In this document: in pieces, positions 24,584 through 37,700 of the stretch
Numbering within the stretch: position 1 is the stretch's first letter
How the letters are laid out: each line of letters opens with the position of its first letter
Assembly: GCF_040581485.1 (NCBI RefSeq)
Contig: NC_090132.1
Span: 7,947,001-8,011,000 of the forward strand
Length of the DNA: 64,000 bases
Direction: 5' to 3'
DNA from: Linepithema humile
Taxonomy: Eukaryota > Arthropoda > Insecta > Hymenoptera > Formicidae
Notes under the pieces: model-generated
Database searches by the model: none
What the model saw: only the letters and a program-made list of their open reading frames with translations
What the model was told of the DNA's origin: nothing
Translations under genes and position numbers: made by a program

Positions 24584-27004
24584 TGTAAGACTTACACTTC
24601 GGTCCAAATTACCTACATTTTTTTAATATCCTTGAATATTTCACCACTTTTGAGATAATATTGAATGCCAAAATAATATCATTACATACGTGAGAACGTT
24701 GTGCGAATAATATGATCTGTATATTTGCTAGAATACTTTTTAAGAGCGTTTTAAATGTTACGATGGAATATAATTTAAGGTGAAGCACTATAATTTCATA
24801 TATTACAATATTTTTGATAATTATTTAAATTTTATTTAATGTATTTTAATGTTTTCTTAACGTTATTTGCAATGCTTGTCTCGAGAGATTTATATTCTTA
24901 AAAGAATTTTTGAATTTTAAATATTTTCTTTGAATATTCCGTCGTACATATGTCCTACGATTCATGATATACAATTTAATTTTCCATTGTTGTTTACTTT
25001 ATTGAACAAGAAATCATGTAGTGTGGTCCAAAATTTTTTTATTGTATCTTAACTCTATTTCCGTTCATTTTCTGCATTTTTTACTGCATCCTTTGTTGTG
25101 CGTCTTTGTTTGTTTTTTTATCACTATGACAGCAATAAAATTTGGAATGTATGAAAAGAGAAAAGCAAAGCTAGCGCAAAAATCAAGGACATTTTCTATG
25201 AGATGTGTAAATCTTGACGTTGTTTTGTGTTGAATCAAGTGAAAGTAAAGGCTTTAAGAATCGTATCTTACACGAAAATCAACCGTGTCGCGTTTATGGT
25301 AAAGGGCGTCACGCGCATTCTTTTCTATTGATTTATTTCTTTTGTGCATTCTTTTGTCGAAATCAATACTTGATTTTACCCGATTGTATTGGAGTTACAT
25401 ACAAATAGATAACCAAAGGTTTTATAAAATCAACTCTTTGACTCTTGAAATATTTAAAAAAATATTTAAAATTCCATGCTTATCAAATTAATCGTCTATT
25501 TTTGTTTGAAGAAGAATGTCAAGGAAACAATTTTCAGGTTATAAATCATAAAAAATACAGTGTTCCTAAGAACTAAACTTCAGTCACGGTTTAAATAGAT
25601 AGTTAAATTTTAATTTCTTGGTTTAATTTGAAATGGATTTTATATATATATATTTGAATAGATCCGTAACTGGAACATAAATGGCTAAAATATTTAATAT
25701 CATAAGCCTGAAGTTTGCGACAAGTTTTTTGAACTTGTTTATTGTTTAAAAAAATCAAAATTATATTGGGAGAAAAAGTTATAGATAAAAGTTGAATACG
25801 TATAAAACATCCTGTATATTGCATTATAATGAACGAGTCATTTGTAAAGATTTAAAATATCAAGATATTGCTCGCATTCATAGCCATATGAACACGCCCG
25901 TCGCATCGCAATGTCACGTGATAATAATTATTTGTTAGAAAAAAATTTATGATAATTATATTGTCAGTATTATCTCGTCTTTCAAGTCCCGGTAAACATG
26001 CTCATTTGCGCTAATCTACTTGCGAAATTGGGATTTTTATACTGATAATTTTTTATCGAACGATATGTGCGAATATAAAAGAGCGTTAAAAATTTTTACT
26101 CGTTTCTTATCCATTCTTATTCTACATTCAGATATGTGTAACAATGTTCATTACATTCATTTTACATTTCAAGAAATGTAAAAATGTCTGGAAAGTATTA
26201 TAATTATTCAGTATATACTTGATATATTTTGTTGTATGAAAATCATTTCCGTTATTTAGAAAATACACTCAATTAATATGAAATAAGATATATATATTTA
26301 TTTTTTTTTGATACTCTAACATGCAGTTAAAAGTAATCTTTGCAACGTGCTTTCAGTGTACGAGACGAGTCGAGTCGAGTTTTTTAAAGCTTCAAAGACT
26401 GATTTATAAGTACAAGGAAGTTGTTAATAATTGTAAATATATTCAAATTGATGAATACATCTTGGATCATTATACCAAAGTCGTATTGCTTGACAGACAG
26501 TTAGTTTGCTCAATCATGAATCAACGCTGAAGCAAATAATAAAACAGAAGATTACGATCTTAAAATAAAATTTTGCATTTTGATCTTCAGTTTGAAGTAA
26601 GTTTGTATTGAATTAATTGCAATTGAGTACAATCTTGCCCTAAATAATCGCTGAAGGTTTATGAAAAAAAGAAAATGCAAATATCGGTTAAATGCAAAAA
26701 ATATGTCTGAGGTGTTAAGAACTTAATTAAAATTATCTATATGTTTTTATATCTAATTTACATATAGCTTGAAAATTGTTTTATGTAAAAAGATTTAGAT
26801 TTTTCATAAATAAAGAGTGTCGTTAAAAGACTTGAAAGACTTGCAGTTTTTCTGCGTCATTGATCAAAGAATGAATTATCGCCTTAATGGAGTGTTATGG
26901 CATCAAATGAAACTTTAAACAATGATATCATTATCTGCGAGTCTCCCATTGTAATCTCATTAGATTCTTTTAAACAAACAGTGCACAGTACACTTGGTTT
27001 ATTT

Positions 27005-27047
27005 TGGCTTAATCACACTTGGTAGTGTGATTTTTTTAATTAAGCCA
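27005..27047. other. Nested stem-loop in intron 2
   Basis: TGGCTTA (27005-27011) pairs with TAAGCCA (27041-27047), and inside it ATCACACT (27012-27019) pairs with AGTGTGAT (27024-27031) around a TGGT loop. A nine-base TTTTTTAAT bulge lies on the 3' side. Function unknown. Confidence 0.6.
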
Positions 27048-27379
27048 GAAGTACTCGCGTGAATTTGACTAATATTTTTACACGCATTTCGGTCATTTTT
27101 GCACATATCTAGTCAGTCAGTAATAAACAAAAAGTATTGAAACAAATTAAGACAATGTGATAATCGACAAAAATAAATTTTTATCCAATTTCTCAACTTT
27201 ATTACGACTATGAAGTTATATATTTATTTTATACTTTCTAATAATCAATAATTCATGTTATATCTCTGTATTATATATAAAATATAATCAAAATTTACAA
27301 TATAGCCTGATATTTGCGAGTGAATTTTTTCAAGTCTACATATTGTACCTATATACGAAAGATTCAACGATATTCCTAA

Positions 27380-28330
27380 CATCGCGATACAACAGGGATT
27401 AAGACAACGTTGGTCCGATATGCCATTACTCGCATCACTATCCTCGGAGTATTCCATTACGAAGGAGCGAAGGATAAAGGAGCCGGTCTTAAAGTGTTTC
27501 ATATTTTTGCGAGAGTGCCGGTACTCGACGCTGCAAGGAACGTCGTCCGTGTAGTCACGGAAATGTACAGCGCTGACATACGGAACGATGCTGTCCAGGC
27601 GAGAAAACGTGCTCGACGGTCTCTCTCTCTCGGCGCGGCATACAGCTTACGTAGCGGCGGCCGAGAGCCGTGCATGCTCTTCCTCCGCCGAGAGCGTGCT
27701 CCTCGGCTTCTCTACGCCGCGTCTCTTCAGCGTCTCTATGCCGGGAGCATAACACGGTAGTGGAGAACGATCCCCCGGCAGGCGCTATCGTAACAAATGC
27801 GGTCGTTTGCATAACACGACGACGAGCAATTCGGGCAGGTTTGACGGTGCGCGATATAGACCTTTAGACCGTGGATATTCAGGGGGGGAAGAATCGGCGA
27901 GTTTGTGGACGCGGGATGCGAAAAGGGAGAGAGGACAAGGGCGAATCGCGAAACGTAAGGGGGTTCAACGGTAGGGCGATACGATGTCCCAAAGGGCTCT
28001 TGTATAATCTATGTCGCGCGACAACCAATGCCGAATGAGTATACGCCTCCCCGCCGGCGTTGCAGTCACAATGTTGCATTTGCTCGGAATCGATGTCTAA
28101 AATACATTTGCACTTTAACGCGCGGCTAAGCGTACGTATATGACATGTAGGTCGACGCTTGATCGCCGAACGTATTATTTATACAACGTGTAAGGGGGAA
28201 CTCTTCAAGGGGATCAGACGTTTCATCCGACGAGGTAGAGTTACTGTTCTGAGACGCTAGAGCTCAATCGTTTGTAAGATGATCTGTTGCTCCAGACGAC
28301 TTCTACACGACCTATGCTCTGAGTTATCCA
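27380..28330. promoter_or_regulatory. GC-rich island in intron 2
   Basis: CpG-dense stretch of about 950 bp with open frames on both strands up to 116 codons, none with a domain. It may be a cis-regulatory element or the promoter of a noncoding RNA. Confidence 0.3.
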
Positions 28331-28790
28331 TCCGTATATTCGCGAATGATTACATTCTGATTCGCCGTAGTAAAATACTATTTATTGCCATAATTAATTT
28401 CAATTTTGTAATACGAGGATGAATCAAGGAGTGTCCACAAATTCGGATTTAAAAATAAGTATTTATAATAAAAAATTAAATAATAGCTTGAAAAAGTAGA
28501 GAAAAACATGGCAAATGTGCAGAAAAAGGAATACGTAGATGAATAAATTTGTACTTTTTAATAATGCTTTTGCAAACTTTTTAACTCACATTCATGCAAC
28601 ACTTTTAAAAATCGCATATTCATACATTTTTTCAAATCAGCAACTCACTTTCAATCAAATGTATTAATGAATGATATGTGCAGATAAATAAATATATTTG
28701 TAATACTTTATCATTCTTCTCAGACACAAGTTTTAATTCTCGCTGTGTAATCGAGCTTTCATTGGAAATAAAAATTACTGCGTTCCCGAT

Positions 28791-28803
28791 AGAGAGAGAG
28801 AGA

Positions 28804-28849
<46 letters not shown>

Positions 28850-28853
28850 GAAA
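28791..28853. repeat. (AG)n microsatellite, about 63 bp
   Basis: Near-perfect AG repeat with two or three interruptions. Open frames made of ER or SL dipeptides across it are artefacts of the repeat. Confidence 0.95.
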
Positions 28854-29186
28854 GCAATATATGTAATACTTCATAAATTCTCTTAAAAATTCCGACGGTA
28901 GCAACAGTTTCCGGAGGTTCCTACGGGAAATAGTTGCATATACCATAGAACAATTCTTTTCAGATACCGCATAGAGTCACCATGTTCTTTCATGTTATAC
29001 CTTTGATACAGCTTATCACGACTGTTATCCCTCAATAAAAACTGAGGGCTCCATTTCCAGCTTTTGTGCTGTCTCACGCGACTTAGGCGGTATGTAGGTA
29101 CATACGTACTGTCTTTTCTCTTTCTTACTTTTCTCCATCTTGTCTCGCAGTATCTGCATACACGTTATATAAATGGCTTCGACACA

Positions 29187-29454
29187 AAGTTGCATCAGTT
29201 TTGGACAATTCGGAGCGCGCGTCATACCTAGGTATTAATGCATTATTATTATTTAAAAAATCTGAAACTAAAATTTTTGTTGATTAATCAACTTACTCTA
29301 CATATATAAATTGCTATTAAATTATTTTAACATTTAATCTTTCATATGTCAAACGCGCAGAAATGCCAGATTGTCAAATACAATTTGGAGTCATAATGCA
29401 CGGATATTTAGGTACCATGTGCACGCTCCGAGTTGTCTAAAACTGTTGCAACTT
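29187..29454. repeat. Inverted repeat, about 60-bp arms
   Basis: Arms 29187-29246 and 29393-29454 share long blocks, including AAGTTGCA, CAGTTTT, GACAA, TCGGAGCG and TGCATTAT, in inverted orientation. The spacer is about 146 bp and AT-rich. Some differences are wobble-compatible on one strand and some on the other, so this looks like an old DNA inverted duplication or MITE-like element rather than a strand-specific RNA. No target-site duplication was recognised. Confidence 0.7.
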
Positions 29455-29608
29455 CATATATTAAGATATTTCTGTTCGCCGACGTATATACTAATATGTA
29501 CGTATGTGTTTCTATTTCCGCAACCACATTCGTCAGTATATTCAAATGTGTGCATGTATATATTACATTACTCCCGCGTCTCTCTGTATCTGTATGCATA
29601 TAATATTC

Positions 29609-29645
29609 GCGCATCTCGGTACGATTCTCAAACACCGAGATGCGC
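29609..29645. other. Perfect 12-bp stem hairpin
   Basis: GCGCATCTCGGT (29609-29620) and ACCGAGATGCGC (29634-29645) are exact reverse complements around a 13-nt loop. It lies in a CpG-richer patch just before a GA tract. Confidence 0.85.
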
Positions 29646-29756
29646 ATTCTACCTCCGTTTGACGTCTATGTATACGTTCACACATTCGCGCACTGTTTTT
29701 CTGCTGTGTGTAGGAGGTGCTCCCGTACCTTGTGCCGAGTCAGAGGATGGCGAAAG

Positions 29757-29800
29757 AGCAGAAAGAGAGAGAAAAAGAGAGAGGGAGAAAGAGAGAGGGT
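29757..29800. repeat. GA-rich imperfect microsatellite
   Basis: Purine tract of GAGA words with AAA interruptions; about 900 bp after the pure AG tract. Confidence 0.85.
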
Positions 29801-31899
29801 GACTGGAGGGTGTGCTAGCTTATAACAGGAGCTAGAATCGTTACCAGTGCTAGGAATCGAGAGCGCATGTGCGCGGAATCCCCTTTGTTCGCATGATGTG
29901 TCCAAGCTGAGGCAGAGAACCCGAGAGGCAGCAAGGAAGCGTGTATGAAAGCGAGAGAGCGTGTACGCCAGATGGGAGGAGGACTGCTCCTCTCGATGTT
30001 CTCGGAGTTCTTTTATCTTACAGCTGTTATTACACGTATATTTGCCTAGCGAAGGTTTTCTCTAGCTTATAGATTACCTCTCTGGACAGCTAAGCATCTC
30101 GCGATTTTTGCATAAGCGAAATTTTTCACAAAAAAATCCTTGACAAAAAGACTTTTGAAATGTAATTTTAGGAAAGCAAAAATTGAAATCAAACGTAAAT
30201 CAGATAGTATTTTTGACTTAATTATCGAATCGCGCAATTCTTAAATTAGATGATGCGTAAAATTGATGCGCACAAATATCGTACATTTCGTGTTAAAGGC
30301 GCGGCCAGAATACAACAGTCAGCAAGTAGAACGAATAATTCACTTTAAGTAATATAACGGATAATTCACTTTAAGTGATGTTTGCAGACAATTTATTAGA
30401 CGCGGCATGATGTCGCCTCGTCGCGTGGAAACTATTGATACACTAACGGATCGAAACAAAGCTCGAAGATATATCTGTTGTCATCCGCTACTCGCGGGTG
30501 TGTTTTATAGGAACATGAAGGTGAATATTTTTTCTTGGCGCAAGCTCAAACGTGCGTTATTTCTATTTATGTTATGTGCCTGGAGACGTTACACACGGCG
30601 CTCGCCTTAGTCTTTTTCTTTCTCTTTCAATGGAAGTATTATAAGCCATCAGATTCAATCTGTATAAACCCGAGGATCTCTGTTGCTTCTAATTAAATAT
30701 ATCCTAATGGAAGAGGAGGTTAATAAGAGAAACTCAGCATTTACTGATCAGTGATTGAGTTGTAATCGTTAATTGAGTTGTCACATTTCATATATTGTAG
30801 CTATCAACGATATTCTCTTCTTAATACATCTATCAGATTTGAATGTAGCGAGTAAGAATTGTTTTTATGGTACGTAATTTCTAACAATCTAAAGGTTATA
30901 TATTACAGGAATCGTAAACGATTCGATAGAACAATACGATATCTTTAATCCAAAACATCGTAACTAAAAAAATCCAAATTTTACAGGAAACGTAAAAACT
31001 GTTTATTTATAATATATTCTGATTAATTTGTCAAACTTTAAATTTAAAATAATTTTAAGTTGTTAATAAATAAGTTTTTGGGATTATTCAAAAAACATTG
31101 ATATATAAAAATTAAAAATACTATCATAATAATAGAAAAAGTGAAATTGGTCAAAAATTCGAGATACGAGGTTTTGGATTTAAGGTATTGAATAATGATT
31201 TTATTAATATAAGTATGTGTTTCTATATCTGTGAAAAGTTAATTGCAAATGATAAAAAAAAGAAACAAAAAAAGAAAGGTGAATGCAAAGCAAATTGCAT
31301 TTATTATCAGTCACTATTTCTTGAAAATTAAACATTTACAAAGTTTTAAAATCTGAAATAGCCGGAAGATTTAGAATTTTACCACATTTTGCCAAGCATT
31401 TGAGAGGTCGTGTGACGTCAGTGAGGAAGGTTGGAAAAGGGTGAAGCGAGATACGTAACATTGGCTAATATCGTAAAGCCGCAACGTGCTCTGATTAAAC
31501 ATTATGTGAATCTTAATACTTCGCACTGCTACGATTATATGTATAGACATACAGTCATCCGTTTGGAATAATATCTTGCTGTTAGAATGATCTTTTTAAT
31601 TAATAATGTTCATTGATACTTGGTTCGATGGTCAATAATGCGTTCATTCATTTTGTTTAATATTCTAAAATGCTAATTTATACGATTCGAATGTAATATA
31701 TTTTGGGATAAATTTTAACATTTTTATTGACTATTTCCTCAATTTCCGATTTCTAAATACTTTTGTTATCTTTCATTTGAAAGTAACATCAAATATAGTT
31801 ATATATGCGGCTTAAAAAAAAGAATTTACTTTGCTTCGCCATCAAGTTCGGATTGCATAACGTCTGCTTCGTACCTCTACCTTGAAGTCTAATGGCTAA

Positions 31900-32360
31900 T
31901 GAGTAATAATCTTCTAGACGTCATCGTCTTTCCAGACTTATTCCGCGTCTCGTTTCGTGTCTTTCAGAAGCCATAGTGGCCGAACGTCGGATGTTCTAAA
32001 TTGCACGGGCACGACTTTTATTAGCGGAAAGAGACAACCGTGGCATTTGCATGTAATGGCATAGGGGGTGGGTTGTAGTGGAGTGTGGTAGCACGGGGAG
32101 TGTCGGAAAATATGAGAATGGTCGAAAAGGGCGCTGCAGGACGTGAGAGAGAGAGAGAGAGAGAGAGAAAGAAAGAACGAAAGAGAAAGGGGGAGAGAGA
32201 GAGAGAGAGAGAGAGAAAGAAAGACAGAGAGAAAGGTAGTAGGGGATGTAAGGCCGTAATTAGAGTCTTAGGGATTCTATGGGGGTAGCTGTTCGCGCTG
32301 TTGCCCTGTCGGGGGCAGAGGTGGAGGCCGTTAGTCAGAATATAGAGGGTAGCAAGCCTC
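31900..32360. promoter_or_regulatory. GC-richer island with GA tract
   Basis: Mixed-composition island in intron 2 that includes a 90-bp purine tract (32146-32236) of GAGA words. Candidate GAGA-factor-type regulatory region; sequence-only inference. Confidence 0.3.
32146..32236. repeat. (GA)n microsatellite, imperfect, about 90 bp
   Basis: Two GA blocks separated by AAAGAAAG-type words. Confidence 0.9.
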
Positions 32361-33119
32361 CGTTACGAGTTTTAAGAGGGGAAGGAATGTTTGCCAACGG
32401 CATTCTAATACTTCATTCTTTATTGTAAAATTAAAATTTAATCTCATTTTGTATCGGCCCCTGCCTTCCGGGTGAGATTACGCGTGTTTCGAGCCTGGCG
32501 CCTTGCCGACAGGTTTATTTTTAAGAGCTACTGTAGCCGAGTCTTAAAGATCCTTTGGTTAGCCGAATTAAGCATGTATATGGCGCGCAATAATGCATTA
32601 AGCACGCAGGACACGTTCACTTGGAATAATAAAAATTACTCGGTCAATCGTGATAAATTTTTAATACGCGGGTCATATAATTTTATTTGATAAATTTAGC
32701 TGCAATTTTAGATACGCTTTTATCAAGTGCGTGACGTTATGTGTATACGAAAAATGATTGCCGAGATTTCATCGGTGCACGGATAACTTATCGATTTTAT
32801 AGAAGCTGTTGTGACGTTTACACCTCGTTCACGGGCATTCAATTATATTTACGTGCTATCTGCATGCTCGTATTGCACACGCGACAGTAGATATCATGCA
32901 AAATTTAGCACTTTCCATAATGTCACGATAGAAGTAATGTTTAATGACAAATTCCAGTATTATTTTCAATATTAACGTGTGATAAACTGGAAAATAAATA
33001 CCAATATATTTTTACAAATTTATCGTAAAAAAGTTACATCACGTATTCCGTGAAATTTATACTTTTGATACTATCTCGTTCTCTATAAATTAGAGATAGA
33101 CATTAAAGTTTAAACATTT

Positions 33120-33870
33120 CACGCTTTCAAGGGGCTTTTTGTGCCACGAATTTATCTGTATCTTTTTCGAATTCGCGAAGCATGCGAAGCTGTTTCTCCT
33201 TCCAAAGACATCTTCTATCGCGGAGTGCGGCGCAGCCATGCGTTCTGCACTCTTCTTATAAATTTTTCTTCCGACTTTACAATTTCGTGGGAGATTAGAG
33301 CTCTTATTGCCGTGGCGGCACAGTTGGCCGCCATGTAGGTACAACTCTGCACACGGTGAAAGGCACCGCCGCACCACACATCTGGGTACACTCGATCTTT
33401 AGGCGTCTAGGTATCCGTATACGGAGCACGAGCGCGCCGTGGCATGTATGTAGTGGTAGATACACGCCAGATAATGGAGGCACCCTTATGGATGGCGTTC
33501 GGGTTCCATCGGGAACAATGGAGCGAACTTCCCCCTCTCATCATCCATCCTTGTCGGAATCCTTTATTGCCGCCATGGTATATATATGAACGCCCATACT
33601 CCCATGCACATATATCTGCCTCCGCTCTTCCAAACGCTCCCCTCGGCGTACCTGTATGTTTCACACACAGACTCCAACTAACTGTCTAACCAATCAGGAT
33701 TTAAGTCTATTGCTGGTCGTGACGGACGCTACGCGTGCGTGCGCACCTGTGTATCCTGTGTATCCTTGTAGCTTGCAGCCACGATGGTGCCGGTACCATC
33801 TTTGCGGCTCGCATCATTTTGTATGTACAAACGTCCACGTGCCTTCGGATTTGACAATTTGAGCGGTCAC
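33120..33870. promoter_or_regulatory. GC island with GCCAT cluster, PRE-like
   Basis: Contains four GCCAT cores in about 340 bp: 33235-33239, 33330-33334 (within GGCCGCCATG), 33492-33496 (minus) and 33572-33576 (within TTGCCGCCATGG). GCCAT in a GC-rich context is the core of Pho sites in fly Polycomb response elements. Open frames here overlap on both strands and are not supported as coding. Confidence 0.3.
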
Positions 33871-35340
33871 GTATTTCCTTTCGTACCGGCTTCTTAATAA
33901 AAGATCTTAATTCTTTTCAGGATTCTTAATAAAAGAATCTCGAAAAATTTGAGTAATAAACATTATTGATCAAGTATGCTTAACTTTCTGCGTTAAATAT
34001 TTTACAGCACATTAAAATAGAATATTCTACAATGTCAACCGATTTATGATTTAATGTACGGCGATTAAGTTTGATGAATAATCAAATAATTAATGGAAAT
34101 GAGGTCTCTTAGCCCCAGAGTTAATAAGCCATTTTGAAAGTTGTAAATTGAGGTTGCTAAATATATATGTACGCGTATATTGAGAAAGTTAGCCATGTGA
34201 CTTCCTCGCAAATTACTCGTGGGGCTCGTACCGTCCTCCTTCGTGTGATAACCGGGGAAGCGATAAATCGTTTTCGCGGTGGTTAATGTCAGTGTCAGGT
34301 CGGCCACTATAGCCAGTAGTCGGAGCACGAGAATGCTCCAGTTTCTAAATCAGCGAGAATTCTTCAAATTGTTTCAGTAATGTCAACATTTATTTCTCCC
34401 TTGTATTAACATACGATGCGTGTTTTCATAAATAAAAAAATTTCTTTGTATAAGTTAGAGAAGCAATATAATCCATTTAATACACAACGAAATGTGTAAA
34501 ACACATAATAAATATTTATTATGAGCTCTATATCGCACGTAGTATTCATGCATGTGTTTGATTTGACACATTATTTTTGTCGTTAGATAAAAGACACGTA
34601 TCACACGACACAGAAAAATAAATACATAATGAATTGCAATGTATTATAAATTTAGAATGTCAGTTTGTAGTTATAAATAGAAGAGTAAGCAATGTTTAAC
34701 GAAGCTATGACGAAATACAAGTCGTATGTTCGTGCTTCTTTTTTTAAACGTTGTATGTACAATTTCACATGGCTTGTATAGTTTTGAGTCATATCTATCA
34801 TATTATTACCATAAAGCACATTGCACAATATGAATTAATATGCATATTTAAGAAGTATATTTGCTACTGCATAGATATCTCTCTTTTTGAAAGAAATTTA
34901 TGTAAAGAATATATTAAGAAATTTAATATCATTGAAGTGTAACCACTAACGTGCGTCATAATCTGACGTAATAGGCAAAACAACGTAATGTTTCTAATTA
35001 TGTTATCTTTTACTAGATATTTTCTAACTATAATAAACTAAAAAAATTATTAGCAGTGCGAATAAGAGTTTAAGAAAACTCACACCAGCGCAACGACATT
35101 TCGAGTAGAGAAGAAAACGATATTACAGAATTATATTTTAACATCTTATGATTTCTCTCTGCAATATCGCATCATATCATTTACATATATTTTTTAATGT
35201 GGAAAAGATATTTAATATATTGTAATATGTATATTACAGTAAAAATAAAAAAATGGGGATAGAAATTTTTATGAGAATTTTGTTTTTAGAAAAAAACAGA
35301 TAAAAAAGTCAATACTTTAATTAATATTTATACTTAAATC

Positions 35341-35359
35341 TTTTTTTTTTTTTTTTTTT
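35341..35359. repeat. Poly-T run of 19
   Basis: Homopolymer run in intron 2. On the minus strand it would read as poly-A, but no retroelement features flank it. Confidence 0.9.
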
Positions 35360-36469
35360 AAGTTTTTAATTCCTACTTCGTGTTATACGTAACATTAAGA
35401 TATTATTTGTAACATTAAGATGTTTCTTTTCTTTGAAATTTGCATACATATGTATGTAGTTCTTATTGTTGGTCATTATACTGGCGTTAATACTGCTAAC
35501 TCACTTCAATTAATTATGTGACAGATTTATCAGCAGCATATTATTACAAAAATACCGTTCGATAATATTCTTGAATCACGTGCCAATGTATGTAATTATC
35601 GCAGATATTAATTTTCAGTAATTTGCCGCACTTTAATTACACACAAAATGCATTTAAAAATTCACCATCCGTCACAATTAATTACATTATGGAAATTACT
35701 TATCGGTAACCTACTATTGCAAAAACGCGGTGTTCGATAAGACTGCGTAAAGATTTCAGGGTAGGGCCACGAGAAGTAGCAGTCACTTCAAGTGGACCGG
35801 ACAGTCATTCATTCCAACCGAGACAAAATAGCTGGTAGAGACCGCTGTGCCGTAATAGCGCCAATAGGGCCAGGTCATCGTAAATCTAAAGAGACGATTA
35901 AATGTCAACCGCGCGCTTCGTGCGCGCCTTCATGCGATTTTGGTTCTTCTCGCCAAGTAGCGGCCGAAAACAATAATCCCGTTTTATTCCCACTTGCCTA
36001 CTTTATTTGATTTTTATCTAAGAAAAATTAATGAAAAATCTTTTTATAAATTTTTCTACAAATATATTTCTACTCTAATTTGATCACAAAATTAAATTTA
36101 TATTCCAGATTTCTTTCTTAGATTTGAAAAATAACAAAATGATAAGTGGGATAATTTGACGACGAAATTTATGGTACAGGAATAATATTCCCTAATGATC
36201 AAGTAATTTGGCTCTAAGGTTGATCAGCTTTAGGTAATCATCTAAATCTCTCGCTACGCTTCATTACGATGTACGATTGGCTACGAAGATCATCGTGTTT
36301 CAAGAAGAAAAGCAATGTTTCATCGATACACTCGACTAAGCAGCATCTTGGCAATTTGCACGGAATATATTTGGATTGTAAAATCGTCCAATTATAAATA
36401 TCAAAGTTCTAATAATCTCATTCGCGTAATCTCATATATTTCACTTGAATTACTCTTAAATTAGAATAG

Positions 36470-37107
36470 ATTTAATCGGAGGCCCCTTTCTTGTACCGCT
36501 TACAATAATTACCTGCAAACAGCAGCCACAGCGTAAAATTTACATAACACATTTCCCGCGGTATCGGATACGTACGGCCAACAAAAAAATCGGGAACACA
36601 CAGCCTTTTCCAGCCGCGGCAGAAAAACTCTATATTATCGGTTACAGAATAGAAATTATAACGCAGTCCGCGGATTTCCCCCCCGCGTAACATTTTGCAA
36701 ATGCTAACACGATTTCTCCCGCTCTCGTCCAGATTCCAGCCGTCGAATTTTTCACGCGACTTATGTCCTCGATAACTGCAACAACACCGCGGCGATAGTA
36801 CATTTCACAGGTCTCACGCACTGAGCGCGCGTCCCAGGTAGAGTTTAATGAACGCCGGATAGAACAACAGCGCATCTATGTTTAGCGCGAAGCTGAATAA
36901 TCGTTGAGCGGCCTTGAATTACGGTCGAACCGGATACCTGGCGACGATGCGAGATGCTGGGCAAGAAAAGTGTGAGGATTAGCCGTATAAATCGTGTCCA
37001 GAGTTGGAATCACGACAGAACGGACGGTGGAGTTATCGTGGGCATTTTTCCTCCTTGGAACTCTCCATCTTTCTTCTTCCTTTATATATCTCTTCTCTTC
37101 TCTCCTC

Positions 37108-37159
<52 letters not shown>

Positions 37160-37700
37160 ATCTCCGCTGTTTCTTTCAGAGTCGCATTCCACCTCTATTC
37201 CCTCCTCTTCCCTTAGCATGCCCTCCTACCCGGTCGGTCCTCCAACTCTATCGTTGGCAGAGGCTGCTGTGACCCGAGACGGCGATCAAGCGAGTCGTGG
37301 GTCGTGGCTACGCCGTATCTCCTCTCGCGTCTCGCTTCTCTTCTCCCCCCCTCCCCCCCGCTGTTCCCCTTCATCTGGCAAACTGTCTACATTTTTCACC
37401 GGCTCGAGATTTTATTTGCCCGCAGTGCCGCGAAATTAAGCCGTTTTGAGATATTTATGAATGAATCGCTGAGGGGGCTCACGCATGGTCGCTCCGGCGG
37501 TCGGACAAGGAGAGTTAGGCCGTAGCGCGACATATCTAAACGCGAGGGTTCGCGATTTGCAGGTGCTGTCAAAGCCGGATGCCGCGTTGGCGGCGTCGCG
37601 ACGCTGCCGCATCGCGAAATCTGTACAACGTCCCCTCGACCTCGCGTGCGGTATTTTTCGGCCGACGAACCGCTACGTGTTGTCATGCGACATTCACTAA
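36470..37700. promoter_or_regulatory. Large GC-rich island in intron 2
   Basis: About 1.2 kb of CpG-rich DNA split by a (CT)n tract. The 161-codon frame at 36954-37439 runs through the CT tract (Leu-Ser dipeptides) and appears in three frames at once, so it is an artefact. Candidate regulatory island. Confidence 0.3.
37089..37164. repeat. (CT)n microsatellite
   Basis: The only long GA/CT tract in the window with CT on the + strand; the others read GA on +. Confidence 0.95.

Noticed and set aside
35341..35359. Poly-T run as the tail of a minus-strand retroelement
   Set aside because: No reverse-transcriptase fragment, promoter box or target-site duplication seen next to it.
36954..37439. 161-codon frame in intron 2
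   Set aside because: Driven by the (CT)n tract, which gives Leu-Ser runs in three frames at once.
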